Of a stretch of DNA of 64,000 nt, positions 43,294 through 51,794 are shown in pieces (positions within the stretch are counted from its first letter, which is position 1; every line of letters starts with the position of its first letter). Position numbers and translations under genes: made by a program. Under the pieces are notes generated by a model. That model was given only the letters and a program-made list of their open reading frames with translations, did no database searches and was not told the DNA's origin. The stretch comes from Verrucomicrobiota bacterium (GTDB taxonomy: Bacteria > Verrucomicrobiota > Verrucomicrobiia > Opitutales > UBA953), in assembly GCA_030830965.1 (NCBI GenBank), contig JAURLX010000018.1, forward strand, positions 1-64,000, read 5' to 3'.

Positions 43294-43296
43294 GGT

Positions 43297-43782
43297 TCAG
43301 GCCAGTATCAGCTTCTTCCGCCTGAGCTCCTCGAGGGTGAGGCCCGGGGCCTCCCTCAAGTTCTCATAGGATTCGAGGTGGGCCAGCCAGGCCCAGTGGT
43401 CCCCGCAGTCCATGCGCTCCATGAAACGGAGACGCAGCACGGCCAGGACGCCCTTTAGTCGATAGAGCCCGTCGCCTGCATGCTCCACCTGGTCGACCAG
43501 CCGTGCGATCTTATCGACCACATGGCCCGACTTCTTCCCGAGGAGTTTGACAAGGTCGGCTTGATCCTGGGCCAAGTAGTTAAGCAGACCGACGGGATTG
43601 GCCTCGAGGTTGGCCAGGGTCCGCGTGCCCTTGTAGACGCCGACAATGAAGCGCTTGGGCTTCATCGAAATGGAGGTGACGTAGCTGCAGATGTTCAGAT
43701 TACCCCTGCCGTCCGCCGTCGTGGAAAGGCTGAACACGGGATTGTCTACGCGGTTCCATGGCTTAATGCGGATGCCTGGCAT
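43297..43782 (-). CDS. Flavin reductase-like, FMN-binding split-barrel protein
   Basis: A 161-aa protein. The N-terminal NICSYVTSISMKPKRFIVGVYKGTRTLANLEANP run is typical of flavin reductase-like (DIM6/NTAB) FMN-binding domains, with the expected position of the conserved S/T and the N-P loop. The rest (LLGKKSGHVVDKIARL, FMERMDCGDHWAWLAHLESY) fits the second half of the fold. Such proteins bind FMN and reduce flavins or use flavin for small oxidoreductions. It is divergent from the MenH-like gene and separated from it by an AT-rich region. Its substrate is unknown. Confidence 0.82.
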   Translation of the reverse strand: MPGIRIKPWNRVDNPVFSLSTTADGRGNLNICSYVTSISMKPKRFIVGVYKGTRTLANLEANPVGLLNYLAQDQADLVKLLGKKSGHVVDKIARLVDQVEHAGDGLYRLKGVLAVLRLRFMERMDCGDHWAWLAHLESYENLREAPGLTLEELRRKKLILA

Positions 43783-43866
43783 GGGTTGATCGGGGAGCGG
43801 GGAGGTCGGGGATGGTCAGACGATTCGACCGTGGGACATCAACCGAATGAACCCGACAATCCCGGA

Positions 43867-43914
43867 TGTCAAAAGACCCGAACAATTTTAACCTTTCAAA
43901 TAGTTGCATATAAA
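43867..43914. promoter_or_regulatory. AT-rich divergent promoter region (flavin reductase / MenH-like)
   Basis: In the 155-base divergent gap, the minus strand has a perfect TTGACA (43867-43872) but a weak -10, and the plus strand has TATAAA (43909-43914, five of six to the -10 consensus) 24 bases before the MenH-like GTG with a poor -35. This is the most AT-rich stretch noticed in the window. Exact start sites are not determined. Confidence 0.3.
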
Positions 43915-43937
43915 CCCCTCTCCGTTCGAATGCCTGT

Positions 43938-44699
43938 GTGCGAAACCTGCTGACAATCCATGGATTCACGGGGTCAGGGGAAGATTACAAGGCGCTGGCC
44001 CGGGAGCTTGGGCCCGAGCGCAGGGTCATCACCCTAGACCTGCCCGGTCATGGGCGGCTCACGGGGCTGCGAACTCCCGATGACTACAGTCTACCGGCGC
44101 ACCTGGCCCGCATCGGGACCGCCGCCGGGGAGTCTCCGGTGGAAGTGCTGGGTTATTCTCTCGGGGGACGGCTCGCCCTCCACTGGGCTTTGGCCAACCC
44201 GACGCGGGTGACCCGGCTCGTACTCGTGGGCGCGAGCCCCGGCCTGCGCACGGAACGTGAACGCAGGGAACGCGTCCTCGCCGACGTCGCGTTGGGTGAG
44301 TTCATCCGATCACAGGGTGTGTCTGCCTTCATGCGCTACTGGCACGGACAGACGATGTTCCAGACGCTGCAGGACCTGCCCTCGGGGGAGTTAGATGCCC
44401 TCAAGAAGTCCAGGCTGGCGAACGACCCCGAGGGCCTAGCCCTCAGCCTGAGTCAGGTCGGCGCGGGCGCCCTGCCCTCCGTCTGGGATCGGCTCCATGA
44501 GTTGAAGATGCCGGTGGACCTCGTCACCGGCTCTCGGGACGAGAAGTTCACCACGCTGGCGCGCGAGATGCTCGCCCTAATGCCGCGTGCGAGGCACGGA
44601 GTGGTGGAGGGCTCCGGTCATGCGGTGCACATAGAGCGACCGGCCGACCTCGCGGCGGCCATCCTTGCTCGCAGGGACCCGTCAGGCGAGAACCGCTGA
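43938..44699 (+). CDS. MenH-like alpha/beta hydrolase
   Basis: A 253-aa soluble protein of the alpha/beta hydrolase fold. HGFTGSGEDYKALARELG (about 8-25) holds the oxyanion region seen in MenH, GYSLGGRLALHWALANP (about 74-90) is the nucleophile elbow, and SGHAVHIERPADLA (about 233) holds the catalytic His. It resembles SHCHC synthase (menH) of menaquinone synthesis, and a MenH role would fit a bacterium with many heme proteins, but no other men genes are present so the symbol is not assigned. Translation is taken from a GTG at 43938. Its last 18 bases overlap the 3' end of the convergent DUF1501 gene. Confidence 0.8.
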   Translation: MRNLLTIHGFTGSGEDYKALARELGPERRVITLDLPGHGRLTGLRTPDDYSLPAHLARIGTAAGESPVEVLGYSLGGRLALHWALANPTRVTRLVLVGASPGLRTERERRERVLADVALGEFIRSQGVSAFMRYWHGQTMFQTLQDLPSGELDALKKSRLANDPEGLALSLSQVGAGALPSVWDRLHELKMPVDLVTGSRDEKFTTLAREMLALMPRARHGVVEGSGHAVHIERPADLAAAILARRDPSGENR

Positions 44700-45974
44700 G
44701 ACCGGCATCGCCTTGTTGCCGATCATCATCGGACGGCCGCTCGGCGTCATGATCTCCGTGCCGACCGGGAGTCCGGCGGCATGGGCCACGGTCGCATGGA
44801 AAGACCCGACAGTGACCGGGTCCCTGTCCACCCCATGGCCCTTGGCATCGCTGGCCCCGTGGACGAAACCGCGCTTCACGCCGGCGCCGGCCAGGACGGT
44901 GGAGAAGACCAGCGGGTGATGGCCTCGGCCGCCGCCCTCGAAGCTGGGTTTACGGCCGAACTCGGTGGTGACGGCGACCAGGGTCGTGTCCAGCATGCCC
45001 TTGGATTCGAGATCCTCGATCAGGGCGGCGAAGGCGGCGTCGAACTCGGCCCCCACGTCCTCCATCTTGTCCTCGAGCGTGGCGTGCATGTCCCAACCGC
45101 CGCTGCGGACCTCGACGAAGCGCACGCCGTGTTCCACGAGCCTGCGGGCCAGCAGGCACCCCTGCGCGAACTTGTCGGCCCCGTACTTGGCGCGCACGGC
45201 CTTGGGCTCGGCGCTGATGTCGAAGGCCTTGAGGTCACGGCTGCGCATCAGCTCGAAGGTCGAGGCGTAGAAATCGTTGTAGGCCTGGACGTTGGTGTCC
45301 GCGACAGTCGCGCCGAACCCGCGGTCCAGCTCGGCCAGGAGACTGGCGCGCTTCTCCTGCGCCCCGGTGGCCCCGACTCCGGACGTGTTGGGCAAGCCGG
45401 CCGAAGGGTCCAGGATCGGCAGCGGCGCATGGGAGGCGGAGAACCATCCGTTGCCCTGGTTGGACGGGCGGTTGACGCAGACGCTGGCGGGCAGGGTCTG
45501 GCTGCTGCGGCCGAGGAAGTGCTGAGCCCAGGCGCCAAAATTGGGGTGCTGGATGACGCCGCGCTGCTCGAAGCCCGTACGCATCAGGTACTGGGCGGAA
45601 GCGTGGACGCCCACCTTGGCCGTCATGGAGCGGATGACGCAGATCTTGTCCGAGATCTTCGCGGTGTTGGGCAGGAAGGAGGTGACCTGGAACCCGGCCT
45701 TGGTGGATACGGCGGAACCAGGGCCCTTCGAGGCCCCGACCTTGGGGTCGAATGTGTCGATGTGCGACATCCCGCCCGAAAGCTCGAGGAAGATGACGTT
45801 CTTGGCTTTTCCGAAGCCCGGGAGATTGGCCGTGGGCGCCTTGACGGCGGTCTCGGCCGCGCCCCCCAGGGCGGGCAGGACGGTGAGGCCGAAGGCCATC
45901 GTCGCCGCCTTCTCGAGGAAGGCGCGGCGATCTTCGACGTTACGGAGACGGTCGGCGAATTCGTGGAGGCTCAT
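44682..45974 (-). CDS. DUF1501 family protein, third copy
   Basis: A 430-aa protein with a Tat-like N-terminus (EDRRAFLEKAATMAFGLTVLPAL). DUF1501 landmarks: VIFLELSGGMSHIDTFDPK (about 60-78), RSGGWDMHATLEDKMEDVG (about 285), LVAVTTEFGRKPSFEGGGRGHHP (about 322) and a C-terminal SGRPMMIGNK. It lies downstream of the DUF1549/DUF1553 gene, with start and stop overlapping as TGATG, so the pair is coupled. It is shorter than the other two DUF1501 proteins here and belongs to a different subgroup (EFGRKP and no HVHDL motif). The reaction is unknown. Confidence 0.9.
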   Translation of the reverse strand: MSLHEFADRLRNVEDRRAFLEKAATMAFGLTVLPALGGAAETAVKAPTANLPGFGKAKNVIFLELSGGMSHIDTFDPKVGASKGPGSAVSTKAGFQVTSFLPNTAKISDKICVIRSMTAKVGVHASAQYLMRTGFEQRGVIQHPNFGAWAQHFLGRSSQTLPASVCVNRPSNQGNGWFSASHAPLPILDPSAGLPNTSGVGATGAQEKRASLLAELDRGFGATVADTNVQAYNDFYASTFELMRSRDLKAFDISAEPKAVRAKYGADKFAQGCLLARRLVEHGVRFVEVRSGGWDMHATLEDKMEDVGAEFDAAFAALIEDLESKGMLDTTLVAVTTEFGRKPSFEGGGRGHHPLVFSTVLAGAGVKRGFVHGASDAKGHGVDRDPVTVGSFHATVAHAAGLPVGTEIMTPSGRPMMIGNKAMPVSAVLA

Positions 45975-48103
45975 CAGCGTATGAAAAGGAACTCGCGGGT
46001 GTTGGCCAGGGTCCAGGCCAGGTCGGTCAGGGCAAGGCCCTCGCCGAGGGCCTTCTGGGCGGCGGTGGCCTCGGCCGGCGTGGGGTTGCGAGCAAGGAAG
46101 GAGAGGTAGAGGGAGCGCACCTGCGCGGCGGGCCCGGATTCCTTCGTGGCGTTCAGCACCGCATGGCTCTTGGCGTCGGTCAGGAGCCGTGCCACGGGCC
46201 CGTTCATGAGCTGCAGGACCTGCGGCACGCTGCCGTCCACGGTGGAGGAGTTGGAGAGCATCCGGTCGCCCTGGCCGAAGACCCGGAGGAAATGCGTCTC
46301 CGCGGCCGGCTGCGGAAGCTCGCTGGCGCGCGCCAGGAGGAGCCCCTGCCGGGTCTGGGGCTTCTCGCCTTCGTAGCCGGTGCTGAGCCCGGCCTCGCTG
46401 CCGCCACCGCTCTTCTTGGCCGTGGCCTTGCCTTTCATGCCTCGCATCTGGTCGGCGGCCTGGCGGACCAGCGCGACCGTGACCTTGCCTTCCGGCAGGG
46501 TGAGCGGCTTGAGGTTATCGCCGCGACGCAGGAGGATGTTGTCGGCGGACGGGCCGACGGCGGCCACGACCACGCTGTCCCATACCTGCTCCGCGGTGAG
46601 CCGCCGCACGATCGGGCCGTTGAAGAGATAGGGCCCCTTGGAGAGGTCCGGCATGGGCGAGGCGGCGCTCTGGTAGGTGCGTGAATTGAACACCACCCGC
46701 TGGAACTCACGCAGGTCGAACCGAGCGGCCCGCATGACCTGGGTGAGGTGGGCAAGTAGCTGGGGGTTGCTGGCCGCAGACATGTCGTCGATGTCGTCCA
46801 CGGGCTCCTTGACCGCCATGCCGAAGACCTTCCTCCACACCCGGTTGGCGATGTTGGTCGCGAAACGGGGGTTGTCAGGGCTGGTCAGCCAGCGGGCGAA
46901 CTGGTCGCGGAGCTGCGCGGGCGACTTGGTGTCGACGGCGTAGGACTGCCGGCGCGCGTCACCCTCGTCCCAGTGGATGAGGGAGGGCTTGACGGACTCC
47001 CCGGGCTTAGCGTCCTCGTACTTGTAGTCCTTCGGAAAAGTCAGCCGGTTCCGGTCGGTATCGGCCAGGCGGAGGGCGTTCATCTCGCCGATCAGGCGCA
47101 CGAAGTTCTTGTTCAGCCCGGAGTCCGCGCGGGAGAGCTTGCGGATCTCCCCGAGCATGGACTCGTTCTTCATGTCGGTGGCCCCGAGGAAGGCCGCCAT
47201 CTCGTAGAACTGCCGCTGCGACCAGTCGGCAAGAGGGTGGTCATGGCACTGCGCACAGGACATGTTGGACCCCAGGAAGGTCGTGATGAGGTTGGAGACC
47301 CCGTCCAAGGGCATGTCGGCGTCGAAGAGCAGGAAACCGGCCGCACCCGTGTCGAGCATCCGTCCGTCCGCGGTGATCATCTCCTTGACCATCACGTCCC
47401 AGGTGGCGTTGGCCCCGATGCGGGCCTTCAGCCAGTCTTCGAAGGTGAAGGCGGGCAGGCGCTTGCCCAGGATGTCCTTCGCCCGCAGGAGGTCCGCCAT
47501 CCAGTTGTACATCTGGAGCGAATAGCCGGGGGACTGGAGCAGCCGATCGATCAGTCGCTCCCGACGGTCGGCGGACGCGTCCGCAAGGAAGGCCGAGGCC
47601 TCCTCCGCGGTCGGCGTGCGCCCGATCGCGTCGACATAGATCCGCTTGAGGAACTCCTCGTCGGTCGCGGGTCGGTTGGGCTTCTGGCCGTCGGCGAGAA
47701 GGCGCGCCTCGACCACCCGGTCGATGTCGGCCGCGGCGGCCGACACGACGGCGCGGGAGAAGCCGCCCTTCTGCTGGCCGGCGCAGGCCTTGGCGAACTC
47801 ACGGTCCTCAGGGGTGAGAATGGCGAGGCTGAAGCGGTAGTTGCGGGAATCCCGGGTCTGCAGGGAGATGATGTCTCCCGACAATCCGCAGAACATGGCC
47901 TCGACCTTCCGACCCTGCTCATCGGTCCAGACGTGCCAGATCTGAGGCCGATCCTCGAGCGGACGCACGGGGGTGGTGACGACGGGCTGCACCTTGACGG
48001 GGGCGGCCGCGGCCTTGGTGGCCTTCTTCTTGGGCGCGGCAGGCAGGACAGCTGCCGACAAGACCACGGTAAGAACGCTCAGTACCAGTGCCCGGGGTGT
48101 CAT
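45974..48103 (-). CDS. SHD1-like / DUF1549 / DUF1553 protein
   Basis: About 709 aa from the ATG at 48103 (signal peptide MTPRALVLSVLTVVLSAAVLPAA); the track start at 48139 is an extension. Instead of the planctomycete cytochrome C domain it carries a small SLA1-homology-domain-1-like module at about 52-105 (VWTDEQGRKVEAMFCGLSGDIISL). DUF1549 follows (about 130-320) with DAIGRTPTAEEASAFL, and a heme-type CAQCHDHPLADWSQRQFY (Cys about 283). DUF1553 spans about 390-690 (NPRFATNIANRVWRKVFGMAV). It is coupled to the DUF1501 gene downstream. It represents the shorter PVC subfamily; the only CxxCH is the DUF1549 one. Confidence 0.9.
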   Translation of the reverse strand: MTPRALVLSVLTVVLSAAVLPAAPKKKATKAAAAPVKVQPVVTTPVRPLEDRPQIWHVWTDEQGRKVEAMFCGLSGDIISLQTRDSRNYRFSLAILTPEDREFAKACAGQQKGGFSRAVVSAAAADIDRVVEARLLADGQKPNRPATDEEFLKRIYVDAIGRTPTAEEASAFLADASADRRERLIDRLLQSPGYSLQMYNWMADLLRAKDILGKRLPAFTFEDWLKARIGANATWDVMVKEMITADGRMLDTGAAGFLLFDADMPLDGVSNLITTFLGSNMSCAQCHDHPLADWSQRQFYEMAAFLGATDMKNESMLGEIRKLSRADSGLNKNFVRLIGEMNALRLADTDRNRLTFPKDYKYEDAKPGESVKPSLIHWDEGDARRQSYAVDTKSPAQLRDQFARWLTSPDNPRFATNIANRVWRKVFGMAVKEPVDDIDDMSAASNPQLLAHLTQVMRAARFDLREFQRVVFNSRTYQSAASPMPDLSKGPYLFNGPIVRRLTAEQVWDSVVVAAVGPSADNILLRRGDNLKPLTLPEGKVTVALVRQAADQMRGMKGKATAKKSGGGSEAGLSTGYEGEKPQTRQGLLLARASELPQPAAETHFLRVFGQGDRMLSNSSTVDGSVPQVLQLMNGPVARLLTDAKSHAVLNATKESGPAAQVRSLYLSFLARNPTPAEATAAQKALGEGLALTDLAWTLANTREFLFIR

Positions 48104-48122
48104 GTATGTATAACACCATAGA

Positions 48123-48201
48123 AGAGGGGGTGGTTGCACTTGGAAAATGCCCCCCCTGCTTGCATCCCTCCCCCTCTCCTGTCAGAACGAAAGCCCCTCT
48201 C
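48123..48201 (+). promoter_or_regulatory. Hsp70-gene leader with mutually exclusive G-run/C-run pairings
   Basis: AGAGGGGG (48123-48130) is complementary to CCCCCTCT (48170-48177), to CCCCCCT (48151-48157) and to CCCCTCT (48194-48200) just before the ATG at 48202. These pairings exclude one another, and the last would cover the region in front of the start codon. Whether the transcript includes 48123 is unknown, so a regulatory role is speculative. Confidence 0.28.
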
Positions 48202-50583
48202 ATGAACCCGCTTGCCAACCTGCGCCCGCCAGGCGTGGCCCTCAAAGCGGGCCAAAAGGCCTTCCGCGCCCTCGGAATCGACCTCGGGACGACCAACTCC
48301 ACCCTCGCCCAGGTCCGCTGGTCACCCCTGAGCCCGGACGAAGTCGACCCCGCCGAGTGCGTCGAAATCGTCCAGCCCACCCTCTCAGGCGACCACACGT
48401 CCGTCCTGGTGCCCTCAGTCGTGGCTCGGCTGCAGGACCGGGAGCTGATCGGCGAGGGCGCCCGGCGCACCCTCACGCGGGCCGTCGAACTGGGACTTCG
48501 TCCCAACGCGAACTACCTCGCGGAAGTGAAGAACGAGATCGGCACCGGCCGGATCTACCCGCAGGCCCCCGATGACGCCCGCTCACCCGCCGAGGTCTCC
48601 GCGAAGGTGCTCAGGTTCATCCGCGCGCAGGCCCGGGGCGCCGTGGCGCGCACGGTGGTGTCGGTGCCCGCCTCTTTCCAGATCGGCCAGCGCAACGACA
48701 CCCTCCTGGCCGCCGAGATGGCGGGCCTCAAGCTCGGCCCGGGCGACCTGATCGACGAGCCCATCGCCGCCTTCATCGACTTCCTCGCCCGCCAGGGCCC
48801 CGCCGTCCTGGACGGCGTGGAGGACGAGACCGAGGCGCTCATCATCGATTTCGGAGGCGGCACCTGCGACGTCGCGCTGTTCACGCTCGGCCGGCAGAAG
48901 GACGGCGGCCTGAAGGTCAGCCCCCGGGCGGTCTCACGCTACCACCGGCTGGGAGGAGCCGACATCGACCGCGCGATCGTGCACGGCCTGCTCATCCCGC
49001 AGCTCGCCGTCCAGAACGGGCTACAGGCCGAGGACTGGGAGTACGAGGTGCGCAAGGAGCAGCTGGAGCCCCAGCTCCTCGCGACGGCCGAGCAGCTGAA
49101 GGTGGGGATGTGCGAGCACCTCAACCATCGGCTGGCGCTCGGTGAGAAGCTCGACGAGGCCCTGCCCGAAGCCGTGCGGGCCTACCCCGGCATCCAGACG
49201 ATGCTGCTCGAGGACGGGCGGCGCCTCCGCTTCTCACAACCCACCATGACGGGCGAGGAGTTCGCGGCGGTGATGGAGCCCTTCCTCGACACGGAGCATT
49301 TCCAGACGCGGGAGGACGAGTACACGCTCTCCTGCTCGATCTTCGCGCCGATCGAGGACGCGCTCGAACGTGCGGGGCTACGGCCCGGCCAGATCGGGTT
49401 CCTCCTCGCGGTCGGCGGGAGCTCGTTGAACCCGATGGTGATTGAAGCGCTCCGGGAGAAGTTCGGCGAGTTCCTCGTGCATCGCTTCGAGAGCGCGATG
49501 GATATGCAGGTCGCCGTCGCGCGCGGCGCCGCCTACCACGCGCTGCTGCTGGAGCTCTACGGACGGGGCCTGTTTACGCCCGTCGCCAGCGACCGTCTCT
49601 GCATCCAGACCGACGGCGGACCGCACACGCTGATCGAGAAGGGGCAAGCGCTGCCGCACAAGGGACGCTATGTCTCCGGAAGGGGACGTCGACTCGTCGC
49701 GCAGGGAGGCCCGGTGCGGATATCCTTCATCGCCGGCCAGGGACTCTCGGCGCGGCCGGTCTTCACGGGCCTGACGGAGGACGTCGAGGCTGGCACCCCG
49801 CTGACGCTTGAATACGAGCTCGACGCCAATCAGGGCTTCACCTTCCGGGTGACACCCGGCGACGACCGGCCCTTCGAGGGAAGGGTCGAATCGCCGCTCC
49901 ACAACGTGGTCAATCCCGGCAGGGACCGCGAGGCGATCCTCGAGATCGAACGGGACGTACGCGCCGGACTGGTCCCCCGAGACCGCCTCCCCGTCACGCT
50001 GATCGAACTCGCCCTGCTGCACGGCAAGGTCGGCATGCATGACAAGGCCGTCCATCTGCTGCGCAGGGTGGTCCGGCAGTGTCCGGAGATGCGCGCCAAC
50101 GCCCTCTGCCACCTCGCCGCGGCCTTCGGCCGCAAGGGCGACGCCGAGAGACAGGAGCGCACGTTCCTCGAGGCGATGATGGCGGGCAGCCCCATCGCGA
50201 TGTTCAACCTGGCCGCGCTCTACTCGCGCAAAGGGCGCTGGCACGAGGCGATCGAGCTCTGCCGACGCTACGAGGCGGAGGAACCGAACGCCAACGCGAC
50301 GGTGCTGCTGGCACGCTGCCTGAAGGCGGTCGGGGAGACCGAGGAGGCCGACGCCGCGCTGGCCGACGCTTTCCACCGATACGGGAGGGACCTCTCGGCC
50401 CTGGACGACGTGAGCTTCTCGTGGTTCCAGACCGCGGCGGCGATGTCGGAGGAGCCGGTGCGCATGCGTCAGGCCGAAGCCGAGAAGATGCGCCGGATCC
50501 GGGCGGGACTCGGGGTCCGGCCCGACACGCGCGGGCTGCCGCCCAGACTGCTACCCGACCCACAGGAGGACCGTAAGGGTTGA
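48202..50583 (+). CDS. Hsp70-family protein with C-terminal TPR-like repeats
   Basis: About 793 aa from the ATG at 48202; the track start at 48088 overlaps the divergent gene. An N-terminal Hsp70/actin-fold ATPase is complete: phosphate-1 LGIDLGTTNSTLA (about 25), DEPIAAFIDF connecting motif, phosphate-2 IIDFGGGTCDVALF (about 213) and adenosine motif LLAVGGSSLNPMV (about 400). A substrate-binding-like beta region follows (about 466-586; ALPHKGRYVSGRG). The C-terminal 595-760 has TPR-like helical repeats (LLHGKVGMHDKAVHLLRRVV, NLAALYSRKGRWHEAIELCRR). This is not DnaK: it lacks the usual lid and adds TPRs. Its stop overlaps the start of a helicase gene, so the two act together (inference). Confidence 0.87.
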   Translation: MNPLANLRPPGVALKAGQKAFRALGIDLGTTNSTLAQVRWSPLSPDEVDPAECVEIVQPTLSGDHTSVLVPSVVARLQDRELIGEGARRTLTRAVELGLRPNANYLAEVKNEIGTGRIYPQAPDDARSPAEVSAKVLRFIRAQARGAVARTVVSVPASFQIGQRNDTLLAAEMAGLKLGPGDLIDEPIAAFIDFLARQGPAVLDGVEDETEALIIDFGGGTCDVALFTLGRQKDGGLKVSPRAVSRYHRLGGADIDRAIVHGLLIPQLAVQNGLQAEDWEYEVRKEQLEPQLLATAEQLKVGMCEHLNHRLALGEKLDEALPEAVRAYPGIQTMLLEDGRRLRFSQPTMTGEEFAAVMEPFLDTEHFQTREDEYTLSCSIFAPIEDALERAGLRPGQIGFLLAVGGSSLNPMVIEALREKFGEFLVHRFESAMDMQVAVARGAAYHALLLELYGRGLFTPVASDRLCIQTDGGPHTLIEKGQALPHKGRYVSGRGRRLVAQGGPVRISFIAGQGLSARPVFTGLTEDVEAGTPLTLEYELDANQGFTFRVTPGDDRPFEGRVESPLHNVVNPGRDREAILEIERDVRAGLVPRDRLPVTLIELALLHGKVGMHDKAVHLLRRVVRQCPEMRANALCHLAAAFGRKGDAERQERTFLEAMMAGSPIAMFNLAALYSRKGRWHEAIELCRRYEAEEPNANATVLLARCLKAVGETEEADAALADAFHRYGRDLSALDDVSFSWFQTAAAMSEEPVRMRQAEAEKMRRIRAGLGVRPDTRGLPPRLLPDPQEDRKG
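50564..50582 (+). promoter_or_regulatory. Shine-Dalgarno that fixes a TTG start for the helicase gene
   Basis: AGGAGGA at 50564-50570 lies 10 bases upstream of TTG at 50580, and that TTG overlaps the Hsp70 stop as TTGA. No ATG or GTG is available before the Walker A motif that would leave a complete domain, so the TTG is the likely start. Confidence 0.6.
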
Positions 50584-51794
50584 TCTGGCTCACTCCAGCC
50601 GACCGGCTCACGGCCGTCCAGTCGGCGGCCGTGCGCGCCCCGACGGCCGCCCCGCTGGTGCTGCGAGGCGGGCCGGGCTCGGGCAAGACGGTGGTGATAC
50701 TGCACCGCGCCCGACATCTCACGGACGCCCCGGGCGCGGGCCCCGTCAAGGTGCTGGTGTACACCAACGTCCTACGCGACTTCATCCGCTCGGCGGTCGA
50801 GGATCTGCGGCTCGACGCGGGTTCGGTGCTGACTTTCGACCACTGGTGCCGACTGGAGCACGAACGTCTCATCGGCGATCCGCCGCTCGACGCCAAGGGC
50901 TTCCCCGATTTCCTGAGAATACGCGGAGACCTGCTCCGCCGCATGCGTCGCGCCCGCGCGGAGCCGGCGCTGGAGGCGGTGCTGGTCGACGAGGGCCAGG
51001 ACCTCGACGCCGATTGCTACGCGCTGCTTCAACTGGCCGCACGGCACGTAACGGTGGCCTTCGACTCTAGGCAGGCGATCTACCGTGACGCGGGGTCCGA
51101 TGACATCCCGGCGACGCTCGGAGGCCGGGCCGCCCAGATCGACCTCACTTCGACCTACCGGGCGTGTCCTTTCGTGGTCGACCTTGCCTGCGGCTTCATT
51201 GAGGACCCGACGCAGCGGGAGGTCTTCCGCAGCCAGGCCGCCACCGTGCAGGAGGAGAGGCAGACGCCCCTACTCTACCGAGCTGCCGACGAAGACGATG
51301 AACGTAGGCGCCTGGTGGAGGTGCTGCGCGAGCGGCTTCACCGCAACGAAAGAGTGGCCATCCTCTTCCCGACGCTGCGACAGGTGAAGGACTACGCGGC
51401 GTTCCTCCGCACGGAAGGCATCCTGGCATCACGCCAGCCCGAGACCGACCGCCAGGGGCGCAGGCCATCGATGGATTTCGAAGGCGGCCGGCCGGCCGTG
51501 CTCACTTTCCATAGCGCCAAAGGGCTGACCTTCGACAGCGTGCTCATCCCCGGCCTGTCGACCAGCGCGCTCAGGGCCGCCCGGGATGCCGCGGGACGCA
51601 TGCTCTTCGTGGCCGTCACACGGGCGACGCGCTGGGTCTACATGAGCGGACCTTCCGGCAGAATCGACGGGAGGGTCGACGCCGCCTTCGCCGCCTTGGT
51701 CGCTCGCCGCCGCGGCACGGTGCAATCCCGCGCCGACGCGCCCCCGACGCCAGGTCAGGGCGCCCGCCGCCGCGACGACCTCACCGACATCTGA
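50580..51794 (+). CDS. Minimal superfamily 1 (UvrD/Rep-type) helicase-like protein
   Basis: A 404-aa protein that carries the full SF1 motif set: Walker A GGPGSGKT (about 30-37), motif II VLVDEGQDLD (about 135-144), motif III VAFDSRQAIYRD (about 160-171), motif IV-like STYRACPF (about 190), motif V TFHSAKGLTFDSVLIPG (about 309-325) and motif VI MLFVAVTRATRWVYMSG (about 342-358). At this length it must lack most of the 1B/2B subdomains of UvrD or Rep. It could translocate on DNA or RNA, or act as a nucleic-acid-sensing ATPase. Translation overlaps the Hsp70-TPR gene by four bases, and there is no other DNA repair gene in the operon. The C-terminal 40 residues are low-complexity. Confidence 0.85.
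   Translation: MIWLTPADRLTAVQSAAVRAPTAAPLVLRGGPGSGKTVVILHRARHLTDAPGAGPVKVLVYTNVLRDFIRSAVEDLRLDAGSVLTFDHWCRLEHERLIGDPPLDAKGFPDFLRIRGDLLRRMRRARAEPALEAVLVDEGQDLDADCYALLQLAARHVTVAFDSRQAIYRDAGSDDIPATLGGRAAQIDLTSTYRACPFVVDLACGFIEDPTQREVFRSQAATVQEERQTPLLYRAADEDDERRRLVEVLRERLHRNERVAILFPTLRQVKDYAAFLRTEGILASRQPETDRQGRRPSMDFEGGRPAVLTFHSAKGLTFDSVLIPGLSTSALRAARDAAGRMLFVAVTRATRWVYMSGPSGRIDGRVDAAFAALVARRRGTVQSRADAPPTPGQGARRRDDLTDI

Noticed and set aside
48107-48112. TATACA on the minus strand as a -10 box for the DUF1549/DUF1553 gene
   Set aside because: It lies only a few bases before the start codon, which would place the transcription start inside the coding region.
50580-51794. Reading the helicase-like gene as a broken UvrD
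   Set aside because: All SF1 motifs from Walker A to motif VI are present in order in one frame with no internal stop, so it looks like a compact intact protein rather than a fragment.
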